A stretch of DNA of 64,000 nucleotides from Sinorhizobium fredii NGR234 (lineage in GTDB: Bacteria; Pseudomonadota; Alphaproteobacteria; Rhizobiales; Rhizobiaceae), in the NCBI RefSeq assembly GCF_000018545.1, contig NC_012586.1, positions 186,001 to 250,000 on the forward strand. The letters are read 5' to 3'. The notes below the pieces were generated by a model. It was not told the origin of the DNA, did not search any database, and saw only the letters and a list, made by a program, of their open reading frames with translations. How positions within the stretch are numbered: the stretch's first letter is position 1; the number at the start of each line of letters is the position of its first letter. Position numbers and translations under genes: made by a program. Below, one piece after another: positions 42,119 to 52,391 of this stretch.

Positions 42119-43168
42119 TCACCTCCACCTGATCCAGAATCGCGTCAGAAGGATCGCGACAACCATCGTCAGCAGCGAGGTGGCAACCATGACATCGGCG
42201 ATGTAACTCGGCACCTTTGCCGCACGGCTCATGGCATCGGCGCCGACGAAGATGCCGGCGACGAAGATGGCCGATGCGATGACGCCGAGCGGATTGAGCA
42301 TGGCCAGCATGGCGACGACGATGCCGGTGTAGCCGTAGCCCGGCGACAGGTCGAGCGTCAGGTTGCCCTTGAGCCCGGAGACTTCGGAAAAGCCCGCAAG
42401 TGCGGCCAATCCGCCCGAAAGCAGCGCCGTCTTCATCAGCGCGCGGTTGACCGGAATGCCGACAAATCGTGCGCCCTCGGGATTGAGGCCGACGGCGCGC
42501 ATCTCATAGCCGAGAACCGTCTTTTTCATGACGACCCATACGAGAACGGCCGAAGCAAGGGCGATGACGAAGCCGCAGTGCAGGCGCTTGCCCTGGATGA
42601 GGCGCGGCAGTTGCGCTTCGGCGATGACCTTCTGCGATTGCGGCCAGCCGAGCCCCATCGGATCCTTGAGCACACCTTCGAGCAGCATTGAAACGAACAG
42701 CAGGACGATGAAGTTGAGCAGCAGCGTGGTGACCACCTCGTCGACGCCGAAGCGGGTCTTCAGCACGGCCGGGCCGAGCAGAAGCAGCGCGCCTGCAGCC
42801 ATGACGGCGACGATGATCACCGGGATCAGAATGGCCGAAGGGAGTGGCAGTGCGCCGGTTCCCAGCACCACCGTGACGACGCCACCGATGTAGAGTTGGG
42901 CTTCTGCGCCGATATTCCAGAGTTTGGCCCGAAAGGCGACGGCGATCGCCAGGCCCGTGAAGATCAGCGGCGTCGCGCGGGTCAAGGTTTCCAGCAGCGC
43001 GAACTGTGAGCCGGCCGCGCCCTTGGCCACAAGGTAGAAGACGGACAGTGGCGAAGCGCCAGCGGCGAGAACCAGTATCGACGTCAGCATCAGCGTCGTG
43101 GCGATGGCTGCCAGCGGAAACAGCAAGGTGACCGCCAAGGATGGTGCGGGCTTCGGCTCAAGCCGCAT
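42119..43168 (-). CDS. BMP-type (nucleoside-like) ABC transporter permease 1
   Basis: A 349-residue permease with about eight predicted membrane helices, including TPLIFTGLAIAVAFRAKLWN and the conserved GAEAQLYIGGV. Its start lies 11 bases inside the ATPase gene, so translation is coupled. It forms the membrane channel with permease 2. Confidence 0.92.
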   Translation of the reverse strand: MRLEPKPAPSLAVTLLFPLAAIATTLMLTSILVLAAGASPLSVFYLVAKGAAGSQFALLETLTRATPLIFTGLAIAVAFRAKLWNIGAEAQLYIGGVVTVVLGTGALPLPSAILIPVIIVAVMAAGALLLLGPAVLKTRFGVDEVVTTLLLNFIVLLFVSMLLEGVLKDPMGLGWPQSQKVIAEAQLPRLIQGKRLHCGFVIALASAVLVWVVMKKTVLGYEMRAVGLNPEGARFVGIPVNRALMKTALLSGGLAALAGFSEVSGLKGNLTLDLSPGYGYTGIVVAMLAMLNPLGVIASAIFVAGIFVGADAMSRAAKVPSYIADVMVATSLLTMVVAILLTRFWIRWR

Positions 43169-44687
43169 GATCGCTGTGCTCCCCGCTGTGGCCTGCCATC
43201 AGTTCCCCCAGTTCCGGAATGGTGCGTTCGCCACGCGAAGACGGCGTCGAAAAGCGTCCCTTGGACATGACGATGATGCGGTCGGACAATGCCAGGATTT
43301 CCTCGAGGTCTTCCGAAATCAGCAATATCGCCGCGCCCCTGTCGCGCGCTTCAAGCAGCATGCGGTGTACATAGGCGACGGCTCCGACATCGAGGCCGCG
43401 GGTCGGTTGGCTTGCAAGGATGACCGCCGGGTCGGGATCGAGTGCGCGGCCGAGGATAAGCTTCTGCATGTTGCCCCCCGAGAGCAGGCGCATGCGGGCC
43501 TCGGGCGAGGGGCATTTGACGTCGTAGTCGGCAATGAGTTTCTCGGCGAAGCGTCCGGCTTCCTTCCAGTTCAGGAAGCCCATGCGGCTGAACCGCGGGC
43601 TCCGGTAGCGTTCGGCAATGACATTCTCCGCCACGCTCATGTCGCCGATGCTGCCGACAGCGTGGCGGTCTTCCGGAATCCGCGCCACGCCATGGGCGAG
43701 CGCGGCGCGCGGCGACCAGTCGGCGACTTCCCGCCCGGCGATGGAAATGCTCCCGCTGGTCGGATGCCGGATGCCGGCGATAAGGGCAGCAAGGACAGCC
43801 TGGCCATTGCCGGCAACGCCGGCAATGCCGGTGATTTCACCGGCTGTGAGGGTGAGCGACACCTCATCGAGGCCGGCCCCGTTGTACGGCGTCGTGGAGA
43901 TGCGTTCGAGCGCCAAAAGCGGTGCCCCCAGTTTCAAGGGGCTGACCTCCGCCGGCTTGATCTCCCGGCCAACCATAAGGGCCGCCAGTTCCTTGCGATC
44001 AGTCGAGCCTGTTTCGCGCTCGCCAACGAGCTGGCCGGAGCGCAGAACCAGCACACGATCGCTGACAGCCATCACTTCGTGCAATTTGTGTGAGATGAAG
44101 ATGATCGACAGGCCCTTGGCGACGAGCAGCTTCAGCGTCCGGAACAGTGCGTCAGTCTCGGCGGGAGTCAGAACGGCCGTCGGCTCGTCCAGGATCAGGA
44201 TGCGGGCTTCGCGATAAAGGGCCTTGAGGATCTCGACGCGCTGGCGTTCGCCGACCGAAAGGGTGGAGACGGTGGCTGCGGGATCGACGGCGAGGCCGAA
44301 GTCGGCGGAGAGTTGCTCGATACGCCGCCGCACTGCGGCCCGATCGAGCCGCATGCGCCAGAGGCGCTGGGTGCCAAGCGCGATGTTTTCCTGGACCGTC
44401 ATGTTGTCGGCGAGGGTGAAGTGCTGGTGGACCATGCCAATGCCGGCATCGAGGGCCGCGCCTGGATCTCCCGGCGGAAGCGGCTTGCCAAAGGCCTCGA
44501 CGGTTCCCTCGTCGGCGACGTAGTGGCCGAAGAGAATGTTCATCAGAGTCGTCTTGCCGGCACCGTTCTCCCCGAGAAGTGCGATGACTTCGCCCCGCTT
44601 CAGGTCGAAGGAAATGGCCTCGTTGGCCCTGAGCGGGCCGAAACGCTTGCTGATGCGGGAAAGGCGAAGGGCCGGATTGCTGGACAC
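43158..44687 (-). CDS. BMP-type ABC transporter ATP-binding protein (two ABC domains)
   Basis: A 509-residue ATPase with two fused nucleotide-binding domains. The first has Walker A GENGAGKTT (about residues 38-46), signature LSVGERQ and Walker B LILDEPT. The second has the weaker set GVAGNGQA, LSGGNMQK and LASQPTRGLD, where the Walker B glutamate is changed, as is common in this class. It starts at GTG 44687. It lies 132 bases after the binding-protein gene, a spacer that holds a stem-loop. Confidence 0.92.
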   Translation of the reverse strand: MSSNPALRLSRISKRFGPLRANEAISFDLKRGEVIALLGENGAGKTTLMNILFGHYVADEGTVEAFGKPLPPGDPGAALDAGIGMVHQHFTLADNMTVQENIALGTQRLWRMRLDRAAVRRRIEQLSADFGLAVDPAATVSTLSVGERQRVEILKALYREARILILDEPTAVLTPAETDALFRTLKLLVAKGLSIIFISHKLHEVMAVSDRVLVLRSGQLVGERETGSTDRKELAALMVGREIKPAEVSPLKLGAPLLALERISTTPYNGAGLDEVSLTLTAGEITGIAGVAGNGQAVLAALIAGIRHPTSGSISIAGREVADWSPRAALAHGVARIPEDRHAVGSIGDMSVAENVIAERYRSPRFSRMGFLNWKEAGRFAEKLIADYDVKCPSPEARMRLLSGGNMQKLILGRALDPDPAVILASQPTRGLDVGAVAYVHRMLLEARDRGAAILLISEDLEEILALSDRIIVMSKGRFSTPSSRGERTIPELGELMAGHSGEHSDHAA

Positions 44688-44785
44688 GTCGGTGACCGGA
44701 AGTGGCGTTGCAGGGAGGCTTCCTTTCCCGTCCGGGGAGAGAATGGGCGCAGCCGGTGAAGGATAGTCCCTCGTCCGGCACTGCC

Positions 44786-44820
44786 GCCCACCTTTCCCAT
44801 GAACGGGAGGGAAGGCGGGC
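44786..44820 (-). terminator. Stem-loop between BMP binding-protein and ATPase genes
   Basis: GCCCACCTTTCCC (44786-44798) pairs with most of 44805-44820 around ATGAAC, with a few mismatches. It begins at the stop codon of the binding-protein gene. No T-run follows, so it may stabilise the upstream mRNA or reduce read-through rather than end transcription. Confidence 0.45.
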
Positions 44821-45845
44821 TAGCTCGACTTCGGTTCGGCGTCGTTGATCTCGACGGTGAACGAGCCGCCCTTGATCATCTTTTCCTTCTCGGCGACCTT
44901 GGCCTTGATGTCGTCCGGAACCTTGCCGTCGAAGGTGCCGAGAGGCGCTAGCGAGCAGCCGCCGTTCTTCATGAAGGAATAGACGCCATAGTCGTCCGCC
45001 TTGAAAGTGCCGGCCTTCACTTCGGCGATCGCCTTGTCGAGCGTCGGTTCGAAATGCCACAGCGCGGAGGCGACAACGGTATCCGGATAGTCTGCCTGGG
45101 TATCGATGACATTGCCGATGGCCAGGATCTTCCTCTCCTTGGCGGCGTCGGACACACCGAAACGTTCGGCATACAGGAGGTCCGCGCCGCCATCGATCTG
45201 GGCGAATGCGGTCTCCTTGGCCTTGGGTGGATCGAACCACGAGCCGATGAAGGCGACCTGGAACTTGGTGTCCGGGGCGACTTCCTTCACGCCGGCCATG
45301 AATGCGTTCATCAGCCGGTTGACCTCAGGGATCGGATAGCCTCCAACCATGCCGATATTCTTGGACTTGGTCATCGCGCCGGCGATGAGGCCGGACAGGT
45401 AGGATGCGTCCTGGATATAGTTGTCGAAAACCGAGAAGTTCGGTACGGCGGCATCGGGCTTGAAGCTCGAGCCCATCAGGAAGGCGACGTCCGGATAGTC
45501 TTTGGCGACGGCGCGGGCGGCATCCTCGACGCCGAAGACCTCGCCCAGGACCAGCTTGTGACCGGCCTCGCAATATTCGCGCATGACGCGCTCGTAATCG
45601 TTGTTCGCGGTGTTTTCCGAATAGACATATTCGATGTCGCCGCGCTCCTTGGCAGCATTGGCCGCCTTGTGGATACGGCTGACCCACTGCTGCTCGACCG
45701 GCACGGTATAGATGGCCGCCACCTTTATCGGGTCCGCAGCGAACAGACGACTGGGCAGGCCCGCCGCAGCCACTAGGGCGGAGGCGCCGGCAGTTTTGAT
45801 CAGAGCTCTTCTGGAAATGGCGAATTTGAAGGAATCGCTATGCAT
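44820..45845 (-). CDS. BMP/PnrA family ABC substrate-binding protein
   Basis: A 341-residue exported binding protein with a twin-arginine-like leader (AISRRALIKTAGASALVAAA) and then ADPIKVAAIYTVPVEQQWVS. BMP-family proteins (TmpC/PnrA) bind nucleosides, and some bind other compounds. GAGGGGA precedes the ATG at 45845. It is the first gene of the transporter operon; a palindromic operator-like site lies 45-60 bases upstream. Confidence 0.92.
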   Translation of the reverse strand: MHSDSFKFAISRRALIKTAGASALVAAAGLPSRLFAADPIKVAAIYTVPVEQQWVSRIHKAANAAKERGDIEYVYSENTANNDYERVMREYCEAGHKLVLGEVFGVEDAARAVAKDYPDVAFLMGSSFKPDAAVPNFSVFDNYIQDASYLSGLIAGAMTKSKNIGMVGGYPIPEVNRLMNAFMAGVKEVAPDTKFQVAFIGSWFDPPKAKETAFAQIDGGADLLYAERFGVSDAAKERKILAIGNVIDTQADYPDTVVASALWHFEPTLDKAIAEVKAGTFKADDYGVYSFMKNGGCSLAPLGTFDGKVPDDIKAKVAEKEKMIKGGSFTVEINDAEPKSS

Positions 45846-45864
45846 GAAATTCCCCTCTGATTGA

Positions 45865-46234
<370 letters not shown>

Positions 46235-46412
46235 ATCCCATAGTTCGGACTTGCTGATTGGTGCAGCCATGCGGTCGCATAGCCTCGGCGTGGACGGTGG
46301 TTCGGTTGCCTGATTGCTCGCTCGTCATCGCGCCTCGCTGCTGCGACGCCATGACCTGATTTGTCGACCGATGGTTCGCCCGGCGCGTCATGCTCTGCCG
46401 CCCCGGACCACA

Positions 46413-47219
46413 TTAGTTCGGGCACTCCGGATCGCCGGGTTGGCAGACACGTCTCTGCGGCCTGCGGCGCTCATTGTCACCACCGCTGCGGCTACGATTG
46501 TCGTCGCCGCGGCGGATGACGCGGTTCCCATCGTCGCCCCCGCGCTCTAAGTTCCGGCGGCTGCGATTGCCGCTGGGCAGATCACGGTCAAAGTCCGGCT
46601 GCCTGTCGACATTAGGCCTGCGGTTGGGGGTGCGATCGAAATCCGGAACGCGATCCGGACGATCGTCAAAGTCCCGGCGTCTTTCGGGGGTCCGGCTGAA
46701 ATCGGGGCTCCGCTCCAATCTCCGTTCGAATTCCGGGGGCGGAGCCGGCCGCTCGAAATCAGGTCCGCGGCTGGCGCGGCCAGGTGCGGCACGGCGATCC
46801 GGGCCGCGGTAGAATTCCGGTCCGCGGCGCCAGCGAGCGCGGTCGCGATAAAAATCACGGTCGCGGTAGTGGCGATCCCAATAGCTGCTGAAGCTGAAGA
46901 CAACGACGGGAATACCGAGCCGGCCATAATATTGCGGACCGACATAGACTCGGCGCTGTTGATAAAGCGCCTGAATATATCGGCCGTGTACCCAGCCTCG
47001 ACCGTCGTAAAACTCCACGTCGCACCAGGGTACGTCGGCAAGACAGCCGTAGATTTCGATGGATTCGCCAGCCGGAATTACGGTGATCGCCGGATATGCT
47101 GTGCTTGGGCCGGCCCGCATATTGACGTTCGCCGTCGCGTAGCCTTCTGCTGCCTGAGCGATCGCCGGAGCCAGCAAGAGCATCGCGGTCGCGGCGATTT
47201 TCAAAAGGGTGCGTTCCAC
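46413..47219 (-). CDS. Exported bacterial SH3 (SH3b) domain protein with Arg/Asp/Pro-rich repeats
   Basis: A 268-residue exported protein: signal peptide (about residues 1-23), SH3b domain (about 26-85: ANVNMRAGPSTAYPAITVIP, then GWVHGRYIQ), a short hydrophobic linker and a low-complexity tail (about 110-268) made of loose repeats such as PDFSRTPERRRDF, PDFDRTPNRRPNV and PDFDRDLPSGN. SH3b domains often bind cell-wall peptides. It starts at GTG 47219 with GGGAG upstream. Similar SH3 proteins are common in rhizobia; function unknown. Confidence 0.82.
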   Translation of the reverse strand: MERTLLKIAATAMLLLAPAIAQAAEGYATANVNMRAGPSTAYPAITVIPAGESIEIYGCLADVPWCDVEFYDGRGWVHGRYIQALYQQRRVYVGPQYYGRLGIPVVVFSFSSYWDRHYRDRDFYRDRARWRRGPEFYRGPDRRAAPGRASRGPDFERPAPPPEFERRLERSPDFSRTPERRRDFDDRPDRVPDFDRTPNRRPNVDRQPDFDRDLPSGNRSRRNLERGGDDGNRVIRRGDDNRSRSGGDNERRRPQRRVCQPGDPECPN

Positions 47220-47679
47220 GTTTTCAACTCCCTTGGAGGCAGGGCGTCATGCCACATTCGGCATTGGATTTTCCTCCGGCTTGTTCCCGGGCATATCTGG
47301 AGCGACTGCCAGCTCTTGTCAGAGCGGCCGCCAACGCCTTGTCTTTCAATGGTTTATAGCGCGTTTCGCATGAACGCAGCTTGAACGATTTGGGCGGCGC
47401 TGTTTCGCGCTCTAACCGCTCGCGGACACGCCGGTTGGCTTTTCGCGCTTCAGGCAGCCGAAGGCAGACCGACGCGATCGATGCAAACAGTGATCGCCGT
47501 CTTCGCCGACGCCACCGGAGATCCGGCCGCTGCGCTATGACGAACCGTGGCATTGTGCACTTCGATACAGTTCCTCGTGAAACGGGACACAAACGAGATA
47601 CTTCGCGCTGATCCCATGCAGTGAGTGTCAAGCTCGACCGGCGCCGGAGAAGGCGCGGGTCCACTGCAGAGGGACGACG
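47220..47679. other. Divergent intergenic region with a dyad
   Basis: About 460 bases between the SH3b gene and dipZ-like gene. A dyad TTATAGCGCG (47354-47363) and CGCGCTCTAA (47406-47415) pairs at nine of ten positions and resembles the ends of rhizobial intergenic repeats. Otherwise no gene is recognised. The promoters for both neighbours must lie here. Confidence 0.4.
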
Positions 47680-49437
47680 ATGATCCTTTTCACGATAGCG
47701 TATATCGCAGGCGTGCTGACGATAGTCAGCCCCTGCATCCTTCCCGTCCTGCCTTTCGTCTTTTCTCGAGCCGGTCAGCCATTCACGCGCAGCATTCTTC
47801 CGATGCTCATCGGCAAGGTCGTAACATTCGCGGCGGTCGCAACACTGGTCGCCATCGGCGGCGACTGGGCGGTGCATGCAAATGAGGCCGGCCGATATGC
47901 GGCAATCGCGGTGCTTGCGGTCTTCAGCGTCATGCTGCTCTCGCCGCAGTTTGCGGCTGTGGTCACCCGCCCCGCCGTGACGCTGGGCGATCGCCTGTCC
48001 CAAAGGGCGGCCGGTCAGAAGACGAGCGTTGGAGCGTCTCTGCTCCTTGGTGTCGCGACCGGACTTCTCTGGGCGCCCTGTGCCGGTCCGGTTCTCGGGC
48101 TGGTCCTGACGGGCGCCGCCCTTCATGGCGCCAATGTGGGGACTACGCTTCTGTTGACGGCCTATGCGGCCGGCGCGGCCACCTCGCTGGCGCTAGCTGT
48201 GCTCGCTGGCGGCAGAATTTTCGCGGCGATGAAGCGGTCGCTCGGCATTGGCGAGCGTCTCAGGCAGGGTCTCGGCATCGCCGTGCTGGCGGGTGTCGCA
48301 GCAATCGCGTTGGGCCTCGATACGGGGCTCCTTGCACGCCTGTCCTTTGCCGGCACGACGGACCTCGAGCAATCGCTCTTGAATCGGCTCGTTAGCGACT
48401 CCCCCGAAGCGGCGCTCAGTCAGAGCGCCACACCGGCCGTGGGTGGCCAGCAGCAGGCCTATCGAAGCAATTTGCCGGTGGAGGGCATCTTCCCGCCGCT
48501 GGACGGCGCCGTAGAGTGGCTGAATTCCAAGCCGCTGACAGTGGAAGAGCTGCGCGGCAAGGTCGTGCTCGTCGATTTCTGGACCTATTCCTGCATCAAC
48601 TGCATTCGCACCATCCCCTATGTTCGCGCCTGGGCGGAAAAATACCGGGACCAGGGCCTGGTGGTCATTGGCGTGCATGCGCCCGAATTCGCCTTCGAGA
48701 AGCGGATCGACAACGTCAGGAAGGCGGTCCGGGATTTTGAGATCGGCTATCCCGTGGCGATCGACAACGACTTCTCGATCTGGCGCGCCTTCGGGAACAG
48801 TTACTGGCCGGCGCACTATTTCATCGATGCGGAGGGACGGATCAGGCACCGCCACTTCGGCGAGGGCGATTACGACCAGTCGGAGCGCGTCATACAGGAA
48901 CTGCTGGCGGAAACGGCAGGCAGCCGCAGAGGCGACGGTCTCGTGAAACCGGACACGAAGGGTACTGAAGCCGCCCCCGATCTCGCCAACCTTCAGTCCG
49001 GCGAGGACTATCTCGGCTACGTGCGTGCCGGGAATTTCGTGTCGCCCGAAGGTGTCGCAGCCGACAAGGCACGCGACTATTCCGTCGGACGACCGCGCCT
49101 CAACCGGTGGGGCCTCACCGGCAACTGGACCGTCGGAGCCGAGCAGGCAACGCTCAATCGAACCGGCGGGAGCATCACCTACCGGTTCAACGCGCGGGAC
49201 TTGCACCTTGTTCTCGGGCCGGGGGCCGGCGGCAGGCAGGTGCGTTTTCAGGTAAAGGTCGACGGCGTTGCACCGGGTGCCGATAGCGGCTCGGACATCG
49301 ATCCCGGCGGCAATGGGACGGTTTCCGAGACGCGCCTTTATCAACTCGTGCGCCAATCGGGAGAGGTGCGGGAGCGGACGTTCGAGATCCGCTTTCTCGA
49401 TCCCGGCGTCGAAGCCTTTGTCTTCACGTTCGGATGA
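47680..49437 (+). CDS. DipZ-like fusion: CcdA membrane domain plus TlpA-like thioredoxin
   Basis: A 585-residue fusion. Residues about 1-235 are a CcdA/DsbD-type electron carrier with cysteines in SPCILPVLPF (18-27) and APCAGPVLG. Residues about 270-420 form a periplasmic thioredoxin fold with a CxxC site (C305, C308 in YSCINCIRT). The last about 150 residues resemble the C-terminal domain of DipZ proteins. The protein moves reducing power from the cytoplasm to periplasmic thiols. AGAGGGACGACG precedes the ATG. A small exported-protein gene follows 32 bases later. Confidence 0.9.
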   Translation: MILFTIAYIAGVLTIVSPCILPVLPFVFSRAGQPFTRSILPMLIGKVVTFAAVATLVAIGGDWAVHANEAGRYAAIAVLAVFSVMLLSPQFAAVVTRPAVTLGDRLSQRAAGQKTSVGASLLLGVATGLLWAPCAGPVLGLVLTGAALHGANVGTTLLLTAYAAGAATSLALAVLAGGRIFAAMKRSLGIGERLRQGLGIAVLAGVAAIALGLDTGLLARLSFAGTTDLEQSLLNRLVSDSPEAALSQSATPAVGGQQQAYRSNLPVEGIFPPLDGAVEWLNSKPLTVEELRGKVVLVDFWTYSCINCIRTIPYVRAWAEKYRDQGLVVIGVHAPEFAFEKRIDNVRKAVRDFEIGYPVAIDNDFSIWRAFGNSYWPAHYFIDAEGRIRHRHFGEGDYDQSERVIQELLAETAGSRRGDGLVKPDTKGTEAAPDLANLQSGEDYLGYVRAGNFVSPEGVAADKARDYSVGRPRLNRWGLTGNWTVGAEQATLNRTGGSITYRFNARDLHLVLGPGAGGRQVRFQVKVDGVAPGADSGSDIDPGGNGTVSETRLYQLVRQSGEVRERTFEIRFLDPGVEAFVFTFG

Positions 49438-49469
49438 GCGTCACGCCATAACCAACAAGGAGAGTTCGA

Positions 49470-49661
49470 ATGCGGATTTTTGCGATGGCCGTCGCCATCA
49501 CGGCGCTCGCGGTCGCGCCGTGCGCCTGGGACACCGCTCCGCCGGAGCCGCCGGCGATCGGAGCGCTCTTCGGCGGGCCAATGGCTTCGCCCGATGAAGG
49601 TCCGGCGTTGGCGACGCCGAGACCGGTCACGCCGATTGCGGTAGATGCCGTGCTCAAATGA
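49470..49661 (+). CDS. Small exported protein, 63 residues
   Basis: A 63-residue frame with AAGGAGAGTTCGA before the ATG and a short signal-peptide-like start (MRIFAMAVAITALAVAPCAW). The rest is Pro/Ala-rich. The cysteine could make it a lipoprotein or a thiol substrate of the DipZ-like protein encoded just upstream, with which it is probably co-transcribed. No family is recognised. Confidence 0.55.
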   Translation: MRIFAMAVAITALAVAPCAWDTAPPEPPAIGALFGGPMASPDEGPALATPRPVTPIAVDAVLK

Positions 49662-49777
49662 CAGTACTCGCCGACATCGGTGCAGCGCATGACCTAAATC
49701 GACGGATATACGACATTTGAGACAAGAAGCGCGTGCCCTACGATCAAGGCTCCAAACTCGAACCAATGGAGCCTGTC

Positions 49778-50581
49778 ATGACACAGAAATCAAAAGGGAC
49801 CGCGCTGATTACCGGCGCTTCCTCCGGCATCGGTGCGATTTATGCCGATCGGCTGGCACGCCGGGGATATGATCTGATCCTGGTCGCCCGCAACCAGTCC
49901 CGCCTCAATGAACTGGCCAAGCGCCTGGCAGACGAGACGGAGCGTGCCATCGAGGTCGTTGCGGCCGACCTCGGCAACAAGCCGGATCTCGGCCGGGTCG
50001 AGCAGATACTTCGGACCGATGCCAGCATCACATTGCTGGTCAACAATGCCGGCGTCGGTGCAACAGGGCCGCTGCTCACGTCCGATGTCGACAAGATGGA
50101 GGAGATGATCACGCTGAATGTCAACGCCCTGACGCGACTGACCTATGCAGTGGTGCCCGGCCTCGTCGCCCGCGGCACGGGCGCGATCATCAACATCGCT
50201 TCCATCGTCGGTATCGCGCCGGAAGTGCTGAACGGCGTCTACGGCGCCAGTAAGGCCTTCGTGCTCGCCTTTACCCTGTCGCTTCAGAAGGAACTTGCCG
50301 ACAGGAATATCCGCATTCAGGCGGTGCTCCCCGGCGCCACGGCCACCGATTTCTGGGACATTGCGGGAACTCCTCTGGAGCATGTGCCGAGTGAGATCGT
50401 CATGCCCGCCGAGGTTATGGTGGACGCCGCGCTCGCCGGCTTCGATCTCGGCGAACAGATCACAATCCCGTCGCTGCCGGAGGCTGCCGATTGGGAGGCT
50501 TATGAAGCGGCTCGGCAGACACTCATGCCAAACCTTTCCCTCAGGACGCCGGCGGCACGCTACCGGTCTGCGGCATTCTAA
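49778..50581 (+). CDS. Short-chain dehydrogenase/reductase
   Basis: A 267-residue classical SDR with the NAD(P) motif TGASSGIG (about residues 13-20), LVNNAGVG, the catalytic serine in NIASIVG and YGASK (tyrosine and lysine of YxxxK). It reduces or oxidises a carbonyl/hydroxyl substrate that cannot be named. The start at 49778 has GGAG six bases upstream. It lies 57 bases before the DHA2 efflux gene and both are followed by a GlxA-type regulator. Confidence 0.9.
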   Translation: MTQKSKGTALITGASSGIGAIYADRLARRGYDLILVARNQSRLNELAKRLADETERAIEVVAADLGNKPDLGRVEQILRTDASITLLVNNAGVGATGPLLTSDVDKMEEMITLNVNALTRLTYAVVPGLVARGTGAIINIASIVGIAPEVLNGVYGASKAFVLAFTLSLQKELADRNIRIQAVLPGATATDFWDIAGTPLEHVPSEIVMPAEVMVDAALAGFDLGEQITIPSLPEAADWEAYEAARQTLMPNLSLRTPAARYRSAAF

Positions 50582-50638
50582 GGCGCGAAAGATCTCCCAC
50601 AAACCACCTGCGACAACCCGGGCACCGAGGAGGGTTCA

Positions 50639-52228
50639 ATGAGTACGCCACCCCTGACACGTCAAAATTTGCTGTTCCTCGCGACCGGGTTGGCCGGGTC
50701 CTTCCTGGTGAATCTGTCGGCCCAATTCACCTCGGCAAACATCTCCGACATCCAGCAAGGGCTCTTGGCAGGCGCGGACGAGGGCTCCTGGATCACTACC
50801 GCCTATACCATGGGCAGTTGCGTCGGCATCGTCACCTCAGGCCTGTTGATCGGGGCCTTGAGCATCGGCCGGTATCTGGTCGTAAGCTCCATCCTGTTTG
50901 CGGCCGCGGCTCTCGCTGGCGCCTCGACGAGCGAGCTTGGTGCAATGGTCGCATTGCGATCGCTGCAAGGCTTCGCAGCCGGCGGGTTCGGGCCGGCGGC
51001 ATTCGTCGCCGTCTTCATGGTCGCCGGCGGACCGCGTCTGGCCCATGCCGTAATCATATTAGCATTTGCCCTCCTCTTTTCCGGGACAGCAGGGGCTGCC
51101 ATTGCGGGCTATGTCTCAGACAGTTTCGGCTGGCGCGGTCTTTTCGCCGTTCAGGCAGCCATCGGCGCAGCTTTGGCGCTTGCCGCCTGCCTCTGGGTTC
51201 CACACAAGGCCCTGAACTGGTCGGCACTGAGGGCTGATTGGAGGTCCATCATTCTGTTGTCGCTCGCGCTTGCGAGCCTGATGCTGGTTCTCAATCAGGG
51301 AGCACGCCGCTTCTGGTTCGCAAACGAGATAATTGTCTGGGGCACGGCCTTGACCGCCGCCGCTTGGGCGAGCTTCATTTTCGTGTCCCGCTCTTCGCCT
51401 GTGCCGATTGTAGCGCCCCGGCTGCTTCTCACCCAGAAGTTCGGTCTTCCGATAGGCCTGAATTTTCTGCTACGCGCCGGCCTCGCCGTAAGCTCTTACC
51501 TTGTGCCGCAATTCCTCGCGACCGTAGAAGGTTATCGGCCGCTCGACGTTTCCGAGCTCATGCTTTGGGCCGCGGCTGCCCAATTGCTCGCCCTCCCGCT
51601 GGTATGGTGGTTTCTGCATCTATGCGACCTGCGCGTGGCGATGGCAATTGGTGTCGTCCTCCTGCTGTCCGGCATAATCCTCATGGGCAGTGAAGCGACT
51701 ACGTCGGCGCGGGAATATTTCCACTATGGGCTCGCCATATATGCGGCCGGCCAACTGTTGCTGTTGACCCCAGCGATGATTGTGGGCACGGGCAGTTTAA
51801 AGCCTGCAGACCTTCCGACAGCATCGCTGACATTCAACATCAGCAACCTGGCTGGAACGACTCTCGGCGTCGGAATTCTATCCAGCTTCGTTGCTGAGCG
51901 TCAGAAATTCCATTCGGACGCCCTTACCGAGGCCGCGTCGCTCTACCGTGCGTCTGACGGAGAGTGGGTCTCCGGCCTCGTCGGCGCTGTTGCGGGCCGG
52001 GTTGCGAGCGATGCCGGCGCCACGGTGCGGGCAGCAGCGCAGATTGGGTCGGCGGCTAGGCGGCAGGCCTGGGCACTTGCATTCGGCGACGGCTTTCTCG
52101 TCGTAGCCCTCATGCTGGTGCTGGGCATCGTCGCGGTTGTGGCAATAGGCCGTTCGCCGCCCATTCCGCGTCCGGTCAAGTTTTTTCGCAGAGAGAAGCC
52201 GCTCGAGACTGAGAATCATGTCGCCTGA
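50639..52228 (+). CDS. MFS transporter, DHA2 (EmrB/QacA-like) family
   Basis: A 529-residue permease with about 14 predicted membrane helices. ANISDIQQGLLAGADEGSWI followed by TTAYTMG and ALRSLQGFAAGGFGPA are typical of DHA2 multidrug exporters. GAGGAGGG precedes the ATG. Unlike many EmrB genes it has no EmrA-type periplasmic adaptor gene next to it. It follows an SDR gene and precedes the GlxA-type regulator; efflux or detoxification is likely. Confidence 0.88.
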   Translation: MSTPPLTRQNLLFLATGLAGSFLVNLSAQFTSANISDIQQGLLAGADEGSWITTAYTMGSCVGIVTSGLLIGALSIGRYLVVSSILFAAAALAGASTSELGAMVALRSLQGFAAGGFGPAAFVAVFMVAGGPRLAHAVIILAFALLFSGTAGAAIAGYVSDSFGWRGLFAVQAAIGAALALAACLWVPHKALNWSALRADWRSIILLSLALASLMLVLNQGARRFWFANEIIVWGTALTAAAWASFIFVSRSSPVPIVAPRLLLTQKFGLPIGLNFLLRAGLAVSSYLVPQFLATVEGYRPLDVSELMLWAAAAQLLALPLVWWFLHLCDLRVAMAIGVVLLLSGIILMGSEATTSAREYFHYGLAIYAAGQLLLLTPAMIVGTGSLKPADLPTASLTFNISNLAGTTLGVGILSSFVAERQKFHSDALTEAASLYRASDGEWVSGLVGAVAGRVASDAGATVRAAAQIGSAARRQAWALAFGDGFLVVALMLVLGIVAVVAIGRSPPIPRPVKFFRREKPLETENHVA

Positions 52229-52391
52229 ACAGACCGCGGTTGGGAGAACGATGTGCACAAAAGCAAAGTGCGTCACTCAAAATTTCCCCGATCGTGACGC
52301 GCTTCAGGCCCGGATCGGGGAAACCGCGTGGCAGTTTGCTTCAAGCAGGAATATCGTATCGCGGAAAAATCCAGCAAGGAAGTTGCCTCCA

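Noticed and set aside
46413..46812. Plus-strand frame opposite the SH3b repeat tail
   Set aside because: Its repeats mirror those of the minus-strand protein; no ribosome site, so treated as antisense shadow.
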